Source of the DNA: Candidatus Saccharimonadota bacterium
GTDB lineage: Bacteria > Patescibacteriota > Saccharimonadia > Saccharimonadales > UBA4665
NCBI GenBank assembly: GCA_027450065.1
Contig: DAIDKK010000002.1
Span: 1 to 64,000, forward strand
Reading direction: 5' to 3'
Length of the DNA stretch: 64,000 nucleotides
Part shown: piece by piece, positions 7,758-16,804 of the stretch
Numbering within the stretch: the stretch's first letter is position 1
Layout of the letters: each line of letters begins with the position of its first letter
Position numbers and translations under genes: made by a program
Notes under the pieces: generated by a model
Seen by the model: only the letters and a program-made list of their open reading frames with translations
What the model was told of the DNA's origin: nothing
The model's database searches: none

Positions 7758-9257
7758 ATGGGGAAGGCATTATACAGAAAGTACCGTTCAAGGTCGCTCG
7801 ATGAAATCGTCGGACAAGAACATATCACTACGACGTTGAGCAATGCGCTGTCTCAGGGCAAGATAGCTCACGCCTATCTACTGACGGGTCCTCGTGGAGT
7901 AGGAAAGACTTCTATCGCCCGTATTTTGGCACACCAAATCAATAATCTACCCTATAGTGAAGAGCCTAACCTGGATATCATCGAGATAGATGCCGCCAGT
8001 AATAATGGCGTCGAAGATGTCCGTGACTTGCGTGAAAAGATTCCATCCGCGCCGGTCGGGGCGAAATACAAAGTCTTTATTATTGATGAGGTTCACATGC
8101 TCAGTAAAGCAGCGTTTAACGCGTTACTGAAAACACTTGAGGAACCACCGGCCCACGTTATCTTTATTCTGGCAACAACCGAAGCACACAAGCTGCCCGA
8201 TACTATTATTAGTCGTACGCAACGCTTTAGCTTTCGGCCCGTGCCACAAGCAAAGGTGGTTGCGCATCTTAAAATGATTGCACAAAAAGAAAACATCACC
8301 ATTGATGATGAGGCCCTGGAGCTTATTGCCATACATGGGGAAGGTAGCTTTAGGGATAGTATTAGTCTATTGGATCAGGCAAGTAGTACAAAAGATCATG
8401 TGGCGCGCCTGGATGTCGAGCAGCTGCTTGGTCAGGTGCCAATGGACTTGATAGAGAAACTTTTGACCCAGATTGCTGCGAAAGACATGAGTGGCTGCTT
8501 GCAGACACTACAGACCCTCGCCGATCAAGGTTACGAGCCCGCTATGATTGCATTGCAACTCGGACAGTCACTCCGCGTTAAACTCATGACTACAGAGGAG
8601 AAAGTTGGCCTGTCAACCTCGACCATACTTAACCTGGCGCGAGATATACTTGATGTGCCAGGTGCCAATAATCCCCAGGCCCTTCTGGAAATCATTCTTT
8701 TAAAGTATGCTGCAAATACGAACGAAGGATTCCAGCAACCCGTCCCAGCAATACCTCAGGCTGCTGCGGTGCCCCAAACACCGAAGCCGGCGGAAAAAAT
8801 TATCAGTTCACTAACTCTTACCGAGCCAGCTGCGCAATCTGCGAAAGACAGTGTCAATTCAAAAACTAAAGCTGACCCAGCATCAGTCCCTACAACTGAA
8901 GCACCACAAATTCAGGCGAAAGCTATTGACTCAACAGTTGCAGGCCTCTGGCATGAGGCCTTGCAAACCATTAAGCAATCGCACAATACCCTCTACGGTA
9001 TCGCTCGTATGGCACGACCTACCCTAGAAGGCGATACGCTGACACTCGAATTAACCTTTGCGTTTCACCAGAAACGCCTCAATGAACCGCGTAATAAAGA
9101 TATTCTGACTAAGGTTATGGAGCAAGTCCGTCACACACCGACACAAGTAGTGTGTGTGCTCGCTCAAAAGCAATCGAATGGCGCGGTAGCACCTACCGCA
9201 GACAGTGTATCAACCATTAGCAATATTTTTGGCGGAGCAGAGCTGCTAGAATCATAA
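7758..9257 (+). CDS. dnaX: DNA polymerase III subunit gamma/tau
   Basis: Clamp-loader ATPase. 499 residues: LYRKYRSRSLDEIVGQEHI, P-loop TGPRGVGKTS, IIEIDAASNNGVEDVR, FIIDEVHMLS (Walker B), LEEPPAHVIFILATTE and the SRC-equivalent ISRTQRF. The four-cysteine zinc module that normally sits between Walker A and the EIDAAS motif is missing: about ten residues join HQINN to LDIIEID. Residues 325-400 are a disordered linker, and 400-499 a small C-terminal domain replacing tau domains IV-V. TATACT and AAGGAA precede the start. dnaB follows after 38 bases. Confidence 0.96.
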   Translation: MGKALYRKYRSRSLDEIVGQEHITTTLSNALSQGKIAHAYLLTGPRGVGKTSIARILAHQINNLPYSEEPNLDIIEIDAASNNGVEDVRDLREKIPSAPVGAKYKVFIIDEVHMLSKAAFNALLKTLEEPPAHVIFILATTEAHKLPDTIISRTQRFSFRPVPQAKVVAHLKMIAQKENITIDDEALELIAIHGEGSFRDSISLLDQASSTKDHVARLDVEQLLGQVPMDLIEKLLTQIAAKDMSGCLQTLQTLADQGYEPAMIALQLGQSLRVKLMTTEEKVGLSTSTILNLARDILDVPGANNPQALLEIILLKYAANTNEGFQQPVPAIPQAAAVPQTPKPAEKIISSLTLTEPAAQSAKDSVNSKTKADPASVPTTEAPQIQAKAIDSTVAGLWHEALQTIKQSHNTLYGIARMARPTLEGDTLTLELTFAFHQKRLNEPRNKDILTKVMEQVRHTPTQVVCVLAQKQSNGAVAPTADSVSTISNIFGGAELLES

Positions 9258-9295
9258 ATAGTACCGCGGAATAACACGGACGAAAGACATTCCTT

Positions 9296-10651
9296 ATGGC
9301 AACAGCATCAACCCCACCGCAAAACATCGAGGCCGAAGCAAGCTTACTTGGCGCCATACTTATCGATACTGACGCTATTGTTAAAATCGCGGATCATATC
9401 AGCGTCGAGGATTTTTATGATGCCAAACATGCACGCATATATGAGGCATTGCTCGCTTTGTACGAACGCCGGGCAGCTATTGATGTGCTGACGCTCGCCG
9501 ATCAGCTAAAAGGGAATGGTTTTTTGGAGATGGTAGGTGGCGCTTCATACCTTACGGAACTAACTAATTTTGTTCCGACTGCTGCGCACGTTGAGCAGTA
9601 TGCCGACATCGTAGCCCAAAAAGCACTGCGTCGACGCCTCATAACCGCTGGGGCCGATATGGCAATCCTTGGACAGGACGAATCGAAAGTTTTGCAAGAG
9701 CTGATTGAAGAAGCAGAAAGTCGCTTATTTGAGGTGAGCCAGCAGCATGTTAAACAAAGCGTCGTAAGCCTCGAATCAGTTCTAGCTGAAAGCTTCGAAC
9801 GACTCGATGATTTGCACAAGGACAAAGGTAAACTCCGCGGCGTACCAACTGGCTATCGCGATCTTGACGCAATGCTAGCTGGCCTGCAACGTTCAGACCT
9901 ATTTATTATTGCAGCTCGTCCTTCAATGGGAAAAACCGCTTTCGTCCTTAACCTTGCCCACAAAGTTGCCACACAGGCGAAAGAATCCGTTCTTATATTT
10001 AGCCTTGAGATGAGCAAGGAGCAGCTTGTTGACCGATTGCTCGCCATGGAGTCTGGCGTTGATGCTTGGGCACTTCGCACAGGCAAATTGACCGACGATG
10101 ATTTTGAACGGCTCGGTGAAGCCATGGGAACATTGTCTGAGGCAAAGATTTTTATTGACGATACCCCGGGCATAACTGTTAGCGACCTCCGCACCAAGGC
10201 ACGCCGCGAAGCCCATACACAACAGCTTGGCCTTATCATTGTCGACTATTTACAGCTTATGAGCGGGGGCAATCGCTTTAGTAGCGAGGGCAATCGTGTT
10301 CAGGAAATTTCAGAGATTTCACGCGGGCTAAAGGGCATCGCTAGGGAGCTGAACGTGCCACTTATCGCCCTCAGCCAGCTGAGCAGATCAGTTGAAAGTC
10401 GTAGCCCGAAGATTCCGCAGCTATCCGATCTTCGTGAGTCGGGGTCTATCGAGCAAGATGCAGATGTCGTTGCTTTCCTATATCGAGAAGATTACTACGA
10501 GCCGGAGAGTGATCGTAAAAACATCATGGATGTACTTATCAAAAAGCATCGCAATGGACCGACCGGTGCGGTAGAACTATATTTTGATAGAGACAAACAG
10601 CGGATTCGCTCAATTGATGCCAGTCACGCTACGAACCCCTTTAGCGAGTAG
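9296..10651 (+). CDS. dnaB: Replicative DNA helicase DnaB
   Basis: Hexameric 5'-3' helicase at the fork. 451 residues: N-terminal collar domain (PPQNIEAEASLLGAIL), linker, then the RecA-like motor with ARPSMGKTAFVLN (Walker A), SLEMSKEQL, LIIVDYLQLM (Walker B), SQLSRSVE, DLRESGSIEQDADVV and the arginine-finger area KHRNGPTG. Length and motif order are standard with no intein. It is downstream of dnaX in the same direction, making a small replication unit. Confidence 0.97.
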   Translation: MATASTPPQNIEAEASLLGAILIDTDAIVKIADHISVEDFYDAKHARIYEALLALYERRAAIDVLTLADQLKGNGFLEMVGGASYLTELTNFVPTAAHVEQYADIVAQKALRRRLITAGADMAILGQDESKVLQELIEEAESRLFEVSQQHVKQSVVSLESVLAESFERLDDLHKDKGKLRGVPTGYRDLDAMLAGLQRSDLFIIAARPSMGKTAFVLNLAHKVATQAKESVLIFSLEMSKEQLVDRLLAMESGVDAWALRTGKLTDDDFERLGEAMGTLSEAKIFIDDTPGITVSDLRTKARREAHTQQLGLIIVDYLQLMSGGNRFSSEGNRVQEISEISRGLKGIARELNVPLIALSQLSRSVESRSPKIPQLSDLRESGSIEQDADVVAFLYREDYYEPESDRKNIMDVLIKKHRNGPTGAVELYFDRDKQRIRSIDASHATNPFSE

Positions 10652-10705
10652 TAGTATCCGTACGTTCCGAACGGTGCAGGGATGGTATACTAAAGCATAA
10701 CGCTC

Positions 10706-11887
10706 ATGAATAAGCAGCAAAACTTTCTACAACGGTACTGGCGACTCATACTTCTTGCGACAGGCATTGCAGTGCTGGCTTACTTTCTTTTATTCCGACA
10801 GCTTGGCGGGCTGACACATGCATACAGCAGCCCTGAACTGGCAAGCCAAGCTCAAGCCAGCAGCCTACGGACGATCGTTACAAATCCCGTAAACGCACCC
10901 TACAGTCTTTTAGTCTGGATTGGCCTACGACTAGGCCATCACAGCCTACTCATTACACGAATTGCCGCAGCGGTGGTTGCAATAGGCATGGCGGTACTAT
11001 TCTACTGGGTAGCTCTCCATTGGTACTCAAAACGAGTGGCACTAGTAAGCTCAGTTTTGTTCGTCAGCTCAAGTAGCTTTCTCCATATTGGCCGTTATGG
11101 TACAGCTCTCATTCTGCAAATGGCCACCTTAGTATTGATAGCCACTGTTTTGCTCCATCGCCGCGCACAAAACGAGACACTGACAGCCTATATTATTGTA
11201 GCGATACTGGCACTATGCTTATACGTACCCGGCATCTTTTGGTTCGAATTACTCGGTCTCGTGCTGTTGCATCGGCATATTTGGCGATTATTCCGTCGCC
11301 TCGGACGCTTGCATAGCACGCTTATCGTCTTACTTGGCCTTGGTTTGGTCGTACCTATAGTATTGGCCGGTTCACAGCATCTTTCCGTTTTCCAACAAGT
11401 GCTTGCTCTGCCAGAGCATTTGCCCACGATACGTACAGTCTGGCAACACGCTCGTCAATTGGGCGAAGCAATAGTGTACCGTGGTTATTACTCACCCGAT
11501 TTTTGGCTTTTTGGCGCGCCGTTACTTAATATTGCAGAGATTGTCTTATTCCTTACGGGTATCTTCGTAGTAGCCAGACCGCCACACTTACGGGGAAACT
11601 ACTATCTTGCTGGTGCGGTGCTACTCAGCGTTATTTTGAATTTGTTGGGAGGTAATGCCACAATAGTCATGCTGATACCTCTTATATATTTGGTAGTTGC
11701 GGCAGGCATATATTACCTCCTGGATCAGTGGATGACCATATTCCCACGTAATCCGATTGCACAGGCGCTCGGCGTCGGGCTTATTTGTATTGTGGCAAGC
11801 TTTTCCGTCTACTATCACATCCAAGCTTACTATATCGCGTGGCCCCAGGCGCCTGAAACGAAGCAAGTTTATACAATAAAAAGCTAA
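10706..11887 (+). CDS. Polytopic membrane protein, GT-C-like
   Basis: 393 residues with about 9-10 hydrophobic segments, starting at residue 12. The layout (first segment, loop with YSSPELASQ, then ARIAAAVVAIGM and FVSSSSFLHIGRYGT) recalls the ArnT/PMT family of lipid-linked sugar transferases (GT-C fold), in which an acidic residue in the first loop is catalytic; here only a Glu in SPEL could serve. No clear donor-binding motif. TATACT lies 14 bases before the ATG. Possibly an envelope glycosyltransferase, possibly a degenerate one. Confidence 0.55.
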   Translation: MNKQQNFLQRYWRLILLATGIAVLAYFLLFRQLGGLTHAYSSPELASQAQASSLRTIVTNPVNAPYSLLVWIGLRLGHHSLLITRIAAAVVAIGMAVLFYWVALHWYSKRVALVSSVLFVSSSSFLHIGRYGTALILQMATLVLIATVLLHRRAQNETLTAYIIVAILALCLYVPGIFWFELLGLVLLHRHIWRLFRRLGRLHSTLIVLLGLGLVVPIVLAGSQHLSVFQQVLALPEHLPTIRTVWQHARQLGEAIVYRGYYSPDFWLFGAPLLNIAEIVLFLTGIFVVARPPHLRGNYYLAGAVLLSVILNLLGGNATIVMLIPLIYLVVAAGIYYLLDQWMTIFPRNPIAQALGVGLICIVASFSVYYHIQAYYIAWPQAPETKQVYTIKS

Positions 11888-11938
11888 CCCTATCTGGTAC
11901 AATATATGGTATACGTTAGGCACTAAGAAGGAGCTACT

Positions 11939-12232
11939 ATGAGTCGATTTGATCAAGCTAAGATGCTTATGCAGGTAAAGAAGGTACAAAAGGACCTACA
12001 GAAACTTACTATATCTGTTGAGCAAGGTGATGGTGCCGTAAAAGTCGAAATTACTGGTGAACAGAAAATTAAAAAAATCCATATTGATCCTAAAAGCGTT
12101 GACTTAGATGATATTGGTACATTAGAACGTTGGCTTGAAGATGCCGTAAAGGATGCAATTGGTGAAAGCCAACGTGTCGCTGCTGAAAAAATGCAGCCAT
12201 TTATGGGCATGCTCGGTAACCTCGGGCTATAA
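11939..12232 (+). CDS. ybaB: YbaB/EbfC family nucleoid-associated protein
   Basis: 97 residues, usual size. Begins MSRFDQAKMLMQVKKVQKDLQ and has the family pattern of an amphipathic helix, a short sheet (VKVEITGEQKIKKIHIDP) and a C-terminal helix. YbaB dimers bind DNA non-specifically. It lies directly before recR (21 bases), the classical ybaB-recR pairing, and has AAGGAG before the ATG. Confidence 0.92.
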   Translation: MSRFDQAKMLMQVKKVQKDLQKLTISVEQGDGAVKVEITGEQKIKKIHIDPKSVDLDDIGTLERWLEDAVKDAIGESQRVAAEKMQPFMGMLGNLGL

Positions 12233-12253
12233 TTCTGGTTTAGGATATTTCGT

Positions 12254-12859
12254 ATGAATCTACTTCCGGCTGCGCTAGAGAACCTTATTCAAGCACTCGG
12301 TAATTTGCCGGGTGTCGGTTCACGCACCGCAGAACGATATGCCTACTACCTTGTCCGTCGTGAACCAGCGAAAGCGCTCCAACTCGCGGAGGCCCTCTCT
12401 GACCTTCATTCAGGAGTTAAGACGTGTCCTAAGACATTTGCCCTTATTTCTGCCGATGAAGAAGTTTCTCCACTGTATAGCGACCCAAAGCGTAACAAGA
12501 AAATCATTGCAGTCGTGGCGGAGCCACTCGATATTGTTGCTCTCGAAAAAACAGGTAGTTTTCACGGTACTTACCATGTGCTCGGTGGGCTCGTATCGCC
12601 AATCGATAACGTCACGCCAGAGCAGCTTCATATCACAGAGCTGATGGAGCGAGTTGACACTGACGGCGTAGAAGAGATTATCCTCGCGACAAATGCAAGT
12701 GTTGAGGGAGAATCGACGGCCCTCTACATACAACAGCAGGTCGGCGATAGGAGTGTTACCGTAACTCGTCTCGCCCGTGGCCTACCCATAGGCATTGACC
12801 TTGAGTACGCCGATCAAATTACGTTGAGCCGCGCGCTTGAGGGTCGGCAACAGTTCTAG
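12254..12859 (+). CDS. recR: Recombination protein RecR, zinc-finger-less
   Basis: RecR forms a ring clamp with RecO/RecF to load RecA. 201 residues: helix-hairpin-helix LGNLPGVGSRTAERYAYYL, a Toprim domain (IIAVVAEPLDIVALEKTG, YHVLGGLVSPIDNVTPEQL, EEIILATNASVEGESTALYI) and a C-terminal GLPIGIDLEYADQITLSRAL. The normal C4 zinc finger is degenerate: only one cysteine remains (KTCPKTFALISADEE). It converges with the minus-strand gene at 12861, one base apart. Confidence 0.93.
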   Translation: MNLLPAALENLIQALGNLPGVGSRTAERYAYYLVRREPAKALQLAEALSDLHSGVKTCPKTFALISADEEVSPLYSDPKRNKKIIAVVAEPLDIVALEKTGSFHGTYHVLGGLVSPIDNVTPEQLHITELMERVDTDGVEEIILATNASVEGESTALYIQQQVGDRSVTVTRLARGLPIGIDLEYADQITLSRALEGRQQF

Positions 12860-12860
12860 C

Positions 12861-13139
12861 TCACGATAGTCGAGATAGTAGGCGCTCAAAACGAGGCAAG
12901 CTGTGACCATGATACTCGACTGTTTCAAGCCAGACGACGAGTGCTCGCGAAAAATGTAATGTCGGATAATCGACAGGATGATAAATCACTTCAAAGTCGA
13001 GGGTCTCTTCATCGAATGCTATGCAGTCGACAAGGTAATTATTCCCCTTGTAGTGTCGCCACAGTGTATTTTCTGGCACCATATCTGTCGCAATGGCAAG
13101 CATTTCTTTCAGCTGTTTTTCGCTTTTTTTCATGCTCAT
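12861..13139 (-). CDS. DUF1653 family protein
   Basis: The pattern WRHYKGNNYLVDCIAFDEETL, VIYHPVDYPTLHFSRALVVWLETVE, PRFERL matches DUF1653, a small beta-rich family of unknown function. I start it at ATG 13139 (MSMKKSEKQ), not at the longer in-frame option, because TATGCT (13151-13146) ends 6 bases before it, the spacing seen at many other starts here. It has an extra N-terminal helix compared with the usual 70-residue domain. Divergent from nrnA, 60 bases apart. Confidence 0.75.
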   Translation of the reverse strand: MSMKKSEKQLKEMLAIATDMVPENTLWRHYKGNNYLVDCIAFDEETLDFEVIYHPVDYPTLHFSRALVVWLETVEYHGHSLPRFERLLSRLS

Positions 13140-13199
13140 GGTAACAGCATAGCATAAGATAGTTTTTGTTCTGAGCACTCACGAAGTACAATAGAGGCA

Positions 13200-14201
13200 A
13201 TGGAAGATACTATTCGCTCTGCGATAGAGCAGGCAAACCACATCGTTATTATTCAGGCCGATAATCCTGATGCTGATTCGTTGGGAAGCGCCTTGGCACT
13301 CGAACACATACTAGGCGATATGGGCAAAGATATCGTGCTGTACTGTGGCGTTAATACGCCAGAATACTTGCGCTATCTGGCGGGCTGGGACCGCATCATC
13401 GATACGATGCCGAGTCAATTTGACCTCAGTATTATCGTGGACGCCAGCACCTACACGCTACTAGAAAAACTCAATCTCTCGGGCCGGATGGCATGGGTAA
13501 AGAGCCGGCCAAGCATCGTGCTTGATCACCACGCCACCGTAGAGCACAAATTAGATTTTACGAACATGCAGCTTATTGATGGTACCGCAGCCTCGACAGG
13601 TCAAATTATTTTTGATCTTTGCGTAGCCAACAACTGGACAATGAGCGCGGCAGCCGCTGAACATTTGATGAGCTCCATCCTTGGTGATACGCAAGGGCTC
13701 ATGAACGACCTTACGACGGCCAAAACGTATCGGATTATGGCTGAACTGACAGAGCTTGGCGCGAATCGCCCCCAACTCGAAGAGGCCCGCCGCGAGTATA
13801 GCAAAATGGTCAAAAAAATCTATCAATACAAGGGTATGCTTATACAACGTACCGAGTTTGCATCTGACGATCGAATTACATTTGTTCATGTCCCCCAGAC
13901 AGAGATTAACGAGTATAGCCCACTCTACAATCCAGCTGCACTCGTGCAATTTGACATGCTACAGGTACGTAGTGCAGCTCTCGCTATTGTTTTCAAGACG
14001 TACGATGATGGTAGAATCACTGCAGCACTCCGTGGCAATAATGGCTACCCGATTTGTGGCAAGCTAGCTGAGTATATGGGCGGGGGCGGGCACGATTATG
14101 CCGCCGGGTTTAAGATTACTGATGGCAGGTCATATGAGGAAATTAAGGCCGAGTGCCTTCGCTACGCAACGGAATTACTTGATACGCCTATGGAGTCTTA
14201 G
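13200..14201 (+). CDS. nrnA: DHH/DHHA1 phosphoesterase, NrnA-like
   Basis: Degrades short oligoribonucleotides and/or pAp. 333 residues: DNPDADSLGS and VLDHHAT (metal-binding DHH domain), a central aspartate in SIIVDAS, GDTQGLMND, and a DHHA1 domain ending GGGGHDYAAGF. TACAAT (13187-13192) ends 7 bases before the ATG. The stop codon overlaps the AGGAG that serves cysS. Confidence 0.88.
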   Translation: MEDTIRSAIEQANHIVIIQADNPDADSLGSALALEHILGDMGKDIVLYCGVNTPEYLRYLAGWDRIIDTMPSQFDLSIIVDASTYTLLEKLNLSGRMAWVKSRPSIVLDHHATVEHKLDFTNMQLIDGTAASTGQIIFDLCVANNWTMSAAAAEHLMSSILGDTQGLMNDLTTAKTYRIMAELTELGANRPQLEEARREYSKMVKKIYQYKGMLIQRTEFASDDRITFVHVPQTEINEYSPLYNPAALVQFDMLQVRSAALAIVFKTYDDGRITAALRGNNGYPICGKLAEYMGGGGHDYAAGFKITDGRSYEEIKAECLRYATELLDTPMES

Positions 14202-14208
14202 GAGAGTC

Positions 14209-15603
14209 ATGAAACTATACAACACACTCACCCGGCAAACAGAAGAATTGCACCCCCTCCAAGGGAATACAATCAAGCTATACACCTGCGGTTTAACCGT
14301 CTACAGCCAGCCCCACATTGGCAATTGGGTAGGGTATATTTATTGGGATATACTTGTGCGGGCACTCAAAAATGCTGGCTACCAAGTTGTGCGTACGCAA
14401 AACTACACTGACGTCGGCCACCTTGTCAGCGATGATGACAGTGGCGAAGACAAAATGGAAAAGGGTGCTCGAGCCGAGGGCAAAACCGCGTGGGACATAG
14501 CCGAAAAATACATTGGCATTGCGGACCGTGAGGGCTACGACTTACTTGGTCTTGTACGGCCCGATTACCTAATCCGTGCGACGGATTATATTCAGCAACA
14601 AATTGCCTTCGCGAAAATTTTAGAAGAAAAAGGCTTTACGTATATTATTCCAGGTGAGGGTTTATACTTTGATACAAGTAAATTGGCCGATTACGGCAAA
14701 CTTGCGCGACTTGACATTGCCGGACTCGAGGCCGGTGCCCGCGTACCCATCGAAGGCAAACGGAATATTACCGACTTTGCCATCTGGAAATTCAGCCCTA
14801 TACAGCAAAAGCGAGACATGGAGTGGGATAGCCCCTGGGGTGTTGGCTTTCCAGGTTGGCACCTAGAGTGCTCAGTTATTGCCCGCGAAACCCTAGGCGA
14901 TCAAATAGATATCCATACCGGCGGTATCGACCACATACCCGTGCATCACACAAATGAAATTGCGCAAACGGAAGCCGTGACCGGCAAGCTATTTAGCCAG
15001 TTTTGGGTCCACAATAACCATATTAAAGTTGATGGTACAAAAATTTCCAAGTCACTCGGTAATATCTATACTCTGCAAGACCTCATAGACAGAGGCTATG
15101 CTCTTGATGTATTTAAAGTGATGACTCTTTCCAAGCACTACAGCACCGAGGGCAACTTTACGTGGGAAAGCCTCGAATCTAGCAGGAATAGACTGAAACA
15201 CTGGCAAGAGGCAATGGCAACACGCTGGCAAACAAATCGACTTCCAAAAGCAGATAAGGCCATAGATGCTGCCGACTTTAGTAAACAATTAGCAACTTCA
15301 TTAGCCGACAACCTTGATACTCCAAAAGCGCTACAACTGCTTGATAGCATAGCTGATGCTGCACTCGCAGGAGCGGTCAGCGGTGACTGCCTTGATACTA
15401 TCGGTTCTCAAGTGGCTACAATACTTAATATACAAATCGCAGTAGATGACATTACTACAGGGCAAAAACAGCTCCTAGACGAGCGTGAGCGGGCAAGGGA
15501 TGATAAGGACTGGGCTAAGTCGGATGAGCTCCGCGATATCTTAACTGCACAAAAAATTGGGCTTCGTGACACTCCCAACGGGGTACTCTGGTATCCCCTG
15601 TAA
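14209..15603 (+). CDS. cysS: Cysteinyl-tRNA synthetase
   Basis: Charges tRNA-Cys. Start at ATG 14209 behind AGGAGAG; the 464-residue product begins MKLYNTLTRQTEELHPLQ as CysRS does. The HIGH motif reads HIGN (GLTVYSQPHIGNW), zinc ligands are the Cys of YTCGLTVY plus WHLECS and HHTNE, and the KMSKS loop is KISKS. The C-terminal anticodon region is shortish. An in-frame upstream ATG at 14098 would overlap nrnA by over 100 bases and is rejected. Confidence 0.96.
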   Translation: MKLYNTLTRQTEELHPLQGNTIKLYTCGLTVYSQPHIGNWVGYIYWDILVRALKNAGYQVVRTQNYTDVGHLVSDDDSGEDKMEKGARAEGKTAWDIAEKYIGIADREGYDLLGLVRPDYLIRATDYIQQQIAFAKILEEKGFTYIIPGEGLYFDTSKLADYGKLARLDIAGLEAGARVPIEGKRNITDFAIWKFSPIQQKRDMEWDSPWGVGFPGWHLECSVIARETLGDQIDIHTGGIDHIPVHHTNEIAQTEAVTGKLFSQFWVHNNHIKVDGTKISKSLGNIYTLQDLIDRGYALDVFKVMTLSKHYSTEGNFTWESLESSRNRLKHWQEAMATRWQTNRLPKADKAIDAADFSKQLATSLADNLDTPKALQLLDSIADAALAGAVSGDCLDTIGSQVATILNIQIAVDDITTGQKQLLDERERARDDKDWAKSDELRDILTAQKIGLRDTPNGVLWYPL

Positions 15604-15688
15604 ATACGCACCTGCTAGGGTACCGTAAATATGGCAATGGCATTGCCGACAACATGTTAAGTTGCCGACTTGACTCATGATGGTGAAG

Positions 15689-16804
15689 TTATTTTGAGGG
15701 AGTTTCCGCCTCGATCACCGCTTCCTCGGTAAGGATATCGCGGTTCTGCAAATAGTCAAGCACGACTATCCGTATGCAGCCGGCCACCGGGATAGCCACA
15801 AGGCCACCCAAAAGACCACCGAAATTGACACCAATAATAACTGACATGAAAACGAGGAGTGGTGACATATTCGTAGAGTTAGCTTGTATCCTCGGTTGCA
15901 CAACATAATTTTCTATTTGCTGATACAAGATGTAGTACGCCAATATCACCGCAGCTGACGGTATAGAGTTGAAGAGGGCAACCGTCGTTACGATGATTGC
16001 GCCTATAGTGTGGCCAACCATAGGGATAAGTCCACAGACAAACACCACGACCATTAATGCAACCGGATAGCTAATATGCAGAATGAACAGCATCGGCACG
16101 ATGAGCACTGCGGCAATAGCGGCGAGTAAAACCTGACCGTTGACGTAGCCTTGAATTACCTTATTCATTTCTCTCGCTAACCGTGCAGTATGTGTTTTTC
16201 GTTTTGAGGGTATGAGCTCCTCAATCATGTGCCGCCATTTCGGACCTTCTGTAAGCATCATAATTGTCAAAACGATAACTGTTACGGTCACAAATAAGCT
16301 ACTCCCAATCTTGGAGAGCGTGCTAATGGCCGAGCTGCTAATATTCCCCAAACGGCTGGAGAGTTGGTCTGATAAGGTACGTACCTGGCCCTGCAAATGA
16401 TGACTTGCCACAAAATGGCCGATCGGTCCCGTACCGCTTTGCGTATCACTCACAAGCTGAGGGACACTTTGCAAAAAGCTCGTTGTCTGTTTCGCAAGCG
16501 GAGGAACGATAGCGGCCAGGAAACCAGCTAACACAAGGACAACAAATATAACCGATATAGCTGTTGCCAAGCTTCGACTGCCGCGCTTCCGGCCAGGTAG
16601 TCTATTAGCTAGCCAGCGAACCGGAGCATTAAGTGCTAGACTTAGAAAAACAGCGATACCAATGAGAGTAAGCGTGTGAGCGCTCCTTCGGATAGCGACG
16701 AAAAGTATGTAGGTCAGAATTGCTAGAGCAATGACCCGCACAATAGTATGCGTCGAGATGGTGACCTCGAAATCTGAGTTATCTTTCGGAAAAAGTCTTG
16801 CCAT
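15689..16804 (-). CDS. AI-2E family membrane transporter
   Basis: 371 residues with about eight membrane segments. The C-terminal block (VQPRIQANSTNMSPLLVFMSVIIG and GGLVAIPVAGCIRI) is the PF01594 signature. The family includes autoinducer-2 exporters and Na+/H+ antiporters, so the substrate cannot be given. Its ATG overlaps the TAA of the upstream glycosyltransferase (TAATG), so the two are translationally coupled. Confidence 0.85.
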   Translation of the reverse strand: MARLFPKDNSDFEVTISTHTIVRVIALAILTYILFVAIRRSAHTLTLIGIAVFLSLALNAPVRWLANRLPGRKRGSRSLATAISVIFVVLVLAGFLAAIVPPLAKQTTSFLQSVPQLVSDTQSGTGPIGHFVASHHLQGQVRTLSDQLSSRLGNISSSAISTLSKIGSSLFVTVTVIVLTIMMLTEGPKWRHMIEELIPSKRKTHTARLAREMNKVIQGYVNGQVLLAAIAAVLIVPMLFILHISYPVALMVVVFVCGLIPMVGHTIGAIIVTTVALFNSIPSAAVILAYYILYQQIENYVVQPRIQANSTNMSPLLVFMSVIIGVNFGGLLGGLVAIPVAGCIRIVVLDYLQNRDILTEEAVIEAETPSK

